This document shows positions 60,232 to 64,000 of a DNA stretch of 64,000 bases, one piece after another. The translations under genes and the position numbers were made by a program. Each line of letters starts with the position of its first letter. Position 1 is the stretch's first letter. Origin of the DNA: Bog-532 sp963830385 (GTDB taxonomy: Bacteria; Actinomycetota; Actinomycetes; Streptosporangiales; Streptosporangiaceae); the NCBI GenBank assembly GCA_963830385.1, contig CAWHMD010000008.1:1-64000 (forward strand), in the 5' to 3' direction. The notes below the pieces were generated by a model that saw only the letters and a list, made by a program, of their open reading frames with translations, was not told the DNA's origin and searched no databases.

Positions 60232-61020
60232 GTGGCCGATTCCAGGCCGTTTGCCGTCATCACCGGTGCGTCCAGCGGTATCGGCCATGAGCTGGCTCGC
60301 CAGTTCGCCAACCACGGCTTCGACATCCTCATCACCGCCGACAGCGGCGAGCTGGACGCCACGGCCGGCGACCTGGCCGGGGCCGGGACGACCGTTCAGG
60401 AGGTGGTGGCCGACCTGGCCACCCCGGACGGCGCCGAGCGGGTCATGGCGGCGATCGAGTCCACCGGCCGCCCGGTAGACGCGCTCGCGCTCAACGCCGG
60501 GATCGGGAACGGCGGGATCTTCACCGACATCCCGCTGGCCGACGAACAGCGCCTGATCGCCGTGAACGTCAGTGCCCCGGTGCACCTGGCCAAGCGGATC
60601 GTGCCGGACATGGTGCGGCGGGGCACGGGCCGGGTGTTGTTCACCTCCTCGGTGGCCAGCCAGCTGCCCGGCCCCTACTACGCCACCTACGCCGCATCCA
60701 AGGCGTTCATCCAGTCTTTCGCGCACGCCCTGCGCAACGAACTGACGGACACCGGGGTCACCGTGACCGCGCTGCTGCCCGGCCCGACTGACACCGGGTT
60801 CTTCGGCCGGGCCCACATGGACGGCACGCCCGTCGGCTCGTCGGCCAAGGATGACCCGGCCGCAGTGGCCAGGGACGGCTTCGAAGCGCTGATGGCGGAC
60901 AAGGGCCAGGTGGTGGCCGGGTCGCTGAAGAACAAGATCCAGACGGCCGGGGCCAGGCTGATGCCCGACCAGCTACGGGCGGCCGTCCACGCCCGGATGA
61001 CCAGGCCCAAGGAGCGCTAG
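60232..61020 (+). CDS. Short-chain dehydrogenase/reductase
   Basis: Classical SDR of 262 residues: cofactor motif VITGASSGIGHELARQF, LNAGIGNGG, active-site Ser in LFTSSVASQLP and YATYAASK (Tyr-x-x-x-Lys). LLPGPTDTGFF follows the usual C-terminal turn. NADP preference and substrate are unknown. GTG start at 60232. It is followed after 2 bases by a second SDR gene. Confidence 0.9.
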   Translation: MADSRPFAVITGASSGIGHELARQFANHGFDILITADSGELDATAGDLAGAGTTVQEVVADLATPDGAERVMAAIESTGRPVDALALNAGIGNGGIFTDIPLADEQRLIAVNVSAPVHLAKRIVPDMVRRGTGRVLFTSSVASQLPGPYYATYAASKAFIQSFAHALRNELTDTGVTVTALLPGPTDTGFFGRAHMDGTPVGSSAKDDPAAVARDGFEALMADKGQVVAGSLKNKIQTAGARLMPDQLRAAVHARMTRPKER

Positions 61021-61022
61021 AC

Positions 61023-62054
61023 ATGCGCATGAAGTTCCCAGTCGCCGCCGTGGCCGCCTCCGTCGCGGTGGCGGCCCTCGGGCGCCGGCCGCGGTCCGAG
61101 GACGACCTGCGCGGTGAGGTGGCCGTGGTGACGGGTGCGTCCCGCGGGCTGGGCCTGCTGCTAGCCGCCGAACTGGCCCGGCGCGGCTGCCGCCTGCTCA
61201 TCTGCGCGCGGGACCAGGCCGAACTGGATGAGGCCGCCACCCGGCTACGGGCCCTCGGCGCCGAGGTGGCCACGGTGGCCTGCGATGTCGCCGGCCGGGA
61301 ATCCGCAGCGCGCCTGGTCGAGGCGGCCCAGGAGCAGTACGGGCGGCTGGACATCGTCATCAGCAACGCTGGCGTCATCCGGGTCGGCCCGGTGGAATCG
61401 GCCACGGCCGCCGACTTCGAGGACGCCGTGGCCATCATGGCGCTGGCCCCAGCCCGGCTGGCCCTGGCCGCGCTGCCCGTCATGCGGGCCCAGGGACACG
61501 GCCGGATCGTCACTATCACCTCCCTCGGCGGCAAGGTCGCCGTGCCGCATCTGCTGCCGTACAGCACGGCCAAGTTCGCCGCGGTCGGTTTCTCCGAGGG
61601 ACTGCGGGCCGAGCTGGGCCGCGGGCCGGTGACCGTGACTACCGTGGTGCCGGGCCTGATGCGGACCGGTTCGCACGTGAACGCGGAATTCGCGGGACGG
61701 CGGGACAAGGAGTACACCTGGTTCAGCCTCGGGGCCAGCCTGCCGGTGATCTCGATGGACGCCGAGCGGGCGGCCCGGCAGATCGTGGCCGGTGTGGCGC
61801 AGCGGCGGCCGGAGATCTTCCTCACCCCGGCCGGTCAGGTGGTGAGCCGGGCGGCCGGCCTGGCCCCGGAACTGACCACGGCCGTCCTGCACGCGGTGCA
61901 GAACCTGATCCTGCCCGGCCCCGACGGCGAACCCACGGCCGTGCCCGGCCGCGGCCTGCACTCGGCGTTGCCCGAACCGGTGTTCGGGGCGCTGACCTCG
62001 CTGGGCCGGACCGCGGCCGCCCGGTTCAACGAGCTCAGAGCCGCCCGCCGTTAG
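61023..62054 (+). CDS. Short-chain dehydrogenase/reductase with C-terminal extension, 343 aa
   Basis: A short hydrophobic N-terminus (VAAVAASVAVAALG) precedes VVTGASRGLGLLLAAELARR, ISNAGVIRVG, TITSLGGKVAVPHLLPYSTA with YSTAK as catalytic Tyr/Lys, and PGLMRTGSHVNAEF. About 80 extra residues at the C-terminus include APELTTAVLHAVQNLILPGP. The layout is that of actinobacterial membrane-associated SDRs. It starts 2 bases after the preceding SDR, so one operon. It converges on the alcohol dehydrogenase with a 4-base overlap of stops. Confidence 0.88.
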   Translation: MRMKFPVAAVAASVAVAALGRRPRSEDDLRGEVAVVTGASRGLGLLLAAELARRGCRLLICARDQAELDEAATRLRALGAEVATVACDVAGRESAARLVEAAQEQYGRLDIVISNAGVIRVGPVESATAADFEDAVAIMALAPARLALAALPVMRAQGHGRIVTITSLGGKVAVPHLLPYSTAKFAAVGFSEGLRAELGRGPVTVTTVVPGLMRTGSHVNAEFAGRRDKEYTWFSLGASLPVISMDAERAARQIVAGVAQRRPEIFLTPAGQVVSRAAGLAPELTTAVLHAVQNLILPGPDGEPTAVPGRGLHSALPEPVFGALTSLGRTAAARFNELRAARR

Positions 62055-63253
62055 GGCTGCAGAACGACCTTGATGCAGCCGTCAGCCTTGTCACGGAAGA
62101 TCTCGTAGCCGTGCGGAGCGTCCTCCAGCGGCAGGTGATGGGTGGCGAAGCCGAGCAGCCCGAGCGGGTCGCTGGGGTCGGTCACCACCGGCATCAGGTC
62201 GTCGACCCAGCGGCGCACGTGAGCCTGGCCCATGCGGAGCTGGATGCCGCGGTCGAACATTTCCATCATCGGCATCGGATCGACCTCACCGCCGTAGACC
62301 CCGCTGACCGAGACCGTGCCCCCGCGCCGCACCGCCTTGACCGCGGTGTGCAGTGCGTCGAGCCGGTCCAGCGCGGCCTTGTCGGTCACCTTGATCGCCG
62401 CCGCGTCGGGTAGCAGGCCGGTCGCCTTCTGCGCCAGTTCGGTGACCCTGCTCGAACGGGGCTCGTCGTGGCCGTGCGCTTCCATCCCGACCGCGTCGAT
62501 CACGGCGTCCGGCCCCCGGCCGTCCACCAGATCTATCAGCGCGGCGGCGGTGTTGCCCAGCGCGTCCGGGTCCAGGGTCTCGACGCCGAACCGGCCGGCC
62601 GCCGCGCGCCGCTCCGGCACCGGGTCCACCCCGATCACCCGGGGCACGCCCTGCTGCCGGGCAAGCCGGGCGGCCAGCTGCCCGACGGGCCCCAGGCCCA
62701 GCACGGCCAGGGTCCCGCCCGCGGGGACGTCGGCGTAGGCCACGGCCTGGTAGGCGGTGGGCAGGATGTCGGACAGGTACAGGTACTGCTCGTCGGGGAC
62801 GCCGTCGGGGATCTTGATCGGCCCGAACTGGGCTTGCGGGACCCGCAGGTACTGGGCCTGGCCGCCGGGCACCGACCCGTACAGCGAGGTGTAGCCGAAC
62901 AGCGCCGCACCCTTGCCCTGCGACCGGACCTGAGTCGTCTCGCACTGGGCGTACAGGCCACGCTGGCACATCCAGCAGGACCCGCAGGAGATGTTGAACG
63001 GGACGACCACCCGGTCGCCGGGCCGCAGCCGGGTGATGCCGTCGCCGACCTCTTCCACGATCCCCATCGCCTCGTGGCCCAGCACGTCACCGGGTTTGAG
63101 GAATGGGCCGAGCACGCCGTACAGGTGCAGGTCCGAACCGCAGATCGCGGTGGAGGTGACCCGGATGACGATGTCGTTGGGCTCCTCGATCGCCGGATCC
63201 GGGACGTCGGTGACCTCGACGTGCTCGGTGCCCTGCCACGTTAGTGCCCGCAT
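62051..63253 (-). CDS. Zinc-dependent alcohol dehydrogenase (glutathione-independent formaldehyde dehydrogenase type)
   Basis: 400 residues. Catalytic zinc: TAICGSDLHLYG and GHEAMGIVEEVG. Structural zinc: NISCGSCWMCQRGLYAQC (four Cys). NAD fold: LAVLGLGPVGQLAARLARQQ. The insertion with DAVIDAVGMEAHGHDE and the long middle region resemble the formaldehyde-dehydrogenase-like MDR branch. The ATG at 63253 has GGAGGGG ten bases upstream, which rules out the longer frame to 63373. Substrate unknown. Confidence 0.9.
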   Translation of the reverse strand: MRALTWQGTEHVEVTDVPDPAIEEPNDIVIRVTSTAICGSDLHLYGVLGPFLKPGDVLGHEAMGIVEEVGDGITRLRPGDRVVVPFNISCGSCWMCQRGLYAQCETTQVRSQGKGAALFGYTSLYGSVPGGQAQYLRVPQAQFGPIKIPDGVPDEQYLYLSDILPTAYQAVAYADVPAGGTLAVLGLGPVGQLAARLARQQGVPRVIGVDPVPERRAAAGRFGVETLDPDALGNTAAALIDLVDGRGPDAVIDAVGMEAHGHDEPRSSRVTELAQKATGLLPDAAAIKVTDKAALDRLDALHTAVKAVRRGGTVSVSGVYGGEVDPMPMMEMFDRGIQLRMGQAHVRRWVDDLMPVVTDPSDPLGLLGFATHHLPLEDAPHGYEIFRDKADGCIKVVLQP

Positions 63254-63311
63254 AGCTGCTCCCCTCCGGGCCGGCCCTGAGCCAGCTGCGGCGCACCGGC
63301 TACCCGGCATT

Positions 63312-63358
63312 CGGCCTGCCAATCCAGCCTGCCGATCTGGCCTGCCAATCCGGCCTGC
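63312..63358. repeat. Short degenerate tandem repeat (about 13-bp unit)
   Basis: Three and a half units of CGGCCTGCCAATC-like sequence (variants CAGCCTGCCGATC, GGCCTGCCAATC) lie in the divergent promoter region. No function is apparent. Confidence 0.55.
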
Positions 63359-63366
63359 TAAATTTA

Positions 63367-63379
63367 TGACCATTGGTCA
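63367..63379. promoter_or_regulatory. Palindromic operator candidate TGACCA-T-TGGTCA
   Basis: A perfect 6+1+6 palindrome in an AT-rich stretch between the divergent alcohol dehydrogenase and serine hydrolase genes. The form TGACCAnTGGTCA suits TetR/FadR-type repressors. No regulator gene is adjacent inside the window. Confidence 0.5.
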
Positions 63380-63444
63380 CTTATTTGGTAGCCTCGCGGT
63401 GCGCCCGTCAGTCGCGGGCATCAGGCGAGCACTGGGAGGTAGCG

Positions 63445-64000
63445 ATGGTGGCAGGCGACGCCGTGCAGGGGACCGTGGCCGGCGGGTTCGAAGGGGTGCG
63501 GGATCAGTTCGCGGCGGTGGCGGCGAGCGAACCCGGGCTGGGCGCGCAGCTGGCCGCGTACCGGCACGGGGAACTGGTCGTGGACCTGTGGACCGGCCCG
63601 GAACTGACCGGTGATTCGCTGCTCGGCGTGTACTCGGCCAGCAAGGGCGCCGCCCACCTGGTCGTCGCGCTGCTGGTGCAGGACGGTGTGCTGGACCTGG
63701 ACCAGCCGGTCAGCCACTACTGGCCCGGCTTCGCGGTTGAGGGCAAGCGGGACATCACGCTGCGCGAGCTGCTGGCCCACCAAGCCGGCCTGGTCGGCGC
63801 GGACACCGGGCAGACCATCGCCGGGCACTTCGCCGAACGGGTCCGCGACGCCCGTGGCGTGGACCTTTACCTCGGGCTCCCGGCCACCCAGGAGCCCCGT
63901 TTCCTCAGCGCGCAGCCGATGCTGGTCACCCCGGAGCGGCTGGCCGCGCTGGCCGCCACCGCCGCCGGCCCGAACAGCCTGACCGGCATCGCGTTCAACC
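63445..64000 (+). CDS. Serine hydrolase (beta-lactamase/esterase class C type), cut by window end, internal deletion
   Basis: AAYRHGELVVDLWTG, then the nucleophile motif LGVYSASKGAAHLVVALLVQ (Ser-x-x-Lys), LDLDQPVSHYWPGFAVEGKR and LRELLAHQAGLVGADTG are typical of EstB/LipE-type serine hydrolases. The next block, which should hold the catalytic Tyr-x-Asn/His region, is missing: the text jumps to IAGHFAERVRDARGVDLYLG, LPATQEPRFL. About 40-50 residues appear deleted in frame. ATG 63445 with GGGAGGT upstream; the 3' end lies outside the window. Confidence 0.75.
   Translation, partial: MVAGDAVQGTVAGGFEGVRDQFAAVAASEPGLGAQLAAYRHGELVVDLWTGPELTGDSLLGVYSASKGAAHLVVALLVQDGVLDLDQPVSHYWPGFAVEGKRDITLRELLAHQAGLVGADTGQTIAGHFAERVRDARGVDLYLGLPATQEPRFLSAQPMLVTPERLAALAATAAGPNSLTGIAFN

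Noticed and set aside
1..64000. CRISPR array, rRNA or tRNA genes
   Set aside because: No regularly spaced repeats, rRNA-like conserved stretches or cloverleaf candidates were noticed; a dedicated tRNA scan was not possible.

Overview
The window comes from a high-GC actinobacterium. Most genes are GC-rich with GTG, TTG or ATG starts. Families typical of Actinobacteria are present: a SufR-like regulator with an Fe-S cysteine pattern, a DUF6104 remnant, an Rv2629-type protein, DUF3995 membrane proteins, a HATPase anti-sigma-type protein and F420/PPOX-type proteins. No rRNA, tRNA or CRISPR array was seen, and I cannot name the species.

Layout. (1) 0.3-3.2 kb: a leftward operon of small unknown proteins led by a HATPase_c protein, with genes joined by 4-bp ATGA overlaps. 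(2) 3.3-6.2 kb: an intact M20 amidohydrolase, a UPF0126 channel-like protein and a DedA protein. (3) 6.3-50.4 kb: an accessory region rich in stress, hypoxia and redox genes. It holds hemerythrin (HHE) proteins, a DUF2249 domain, ferredoxin, NnrS-like, OsmC, cytochrome oxidase subunit I (ctaD) and CtaA genes, a universal stress protein, PPOX proteins, DksA/TraR, transaldolase, pyruvate kinase fragments, DUF488, Rv2629-like proteins, cupin, AI-2E transporter, and a two-component system followed by an HtrA-like protein that has lost its catalytic residues. The gene set resembles the DosR dormancy regulon of mycobacteria, but much of it is broken by single-base frameshifts, internal deletions and gene fragmentation. 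(4) Four identical 1313-bp IS3-family elements (18.2, 20.3, 24.2 and 33.1 kb), each with its own 3-bp target duplication, and one IS1380-family transposase lie in this region. (5) 43.1-46.2 kb: an intact three-gene operon (77-aa basic/coiled-coil protein, FAD oxidoreductase, polysaccharide pyruvyl transferase) of unknown purpose. (6) 51.0-53.7 kb: a large serine recombinase gene split by an IS256-family element and fused at its truncated 5' end to a truncated acyl-CoA dehydrogenase. This is the likely right edge of the accessory region. (7) 53.7-64 kb: a more chromosomal stretch: acyl-CoA dehydrogenase 5' part, YihY/BrkB, thioredoxin-like protein, TetR plus a DHA2-type MFS exporter, a deleted surE, two SDR genes, a zinc alcohol dehydrogenase, and a serine hydrolase cut by the window end.

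How it fits together. I read the centre as a formerly functional low-oxygen/nitrosative/oxidative stress island that was integrated, invaded by insertion sequences and is now decaying. The frameshifts are mostly single-base losses in short C runs, so sequencing error must be considered. However, the four IS3 copies (5.2 kb in total) give identical intact proteins and the flanking housekeeping genes are clean, which favours genuine decay. Genes that still look functional include ctaD, the second HHE protein, the SufR-like regulator, DksA, DUF488, one PPOX protein, one Rv2629-like protein, the cupin, the AI-2E transporter, the pyruvyl transferase operon and the two-component system.
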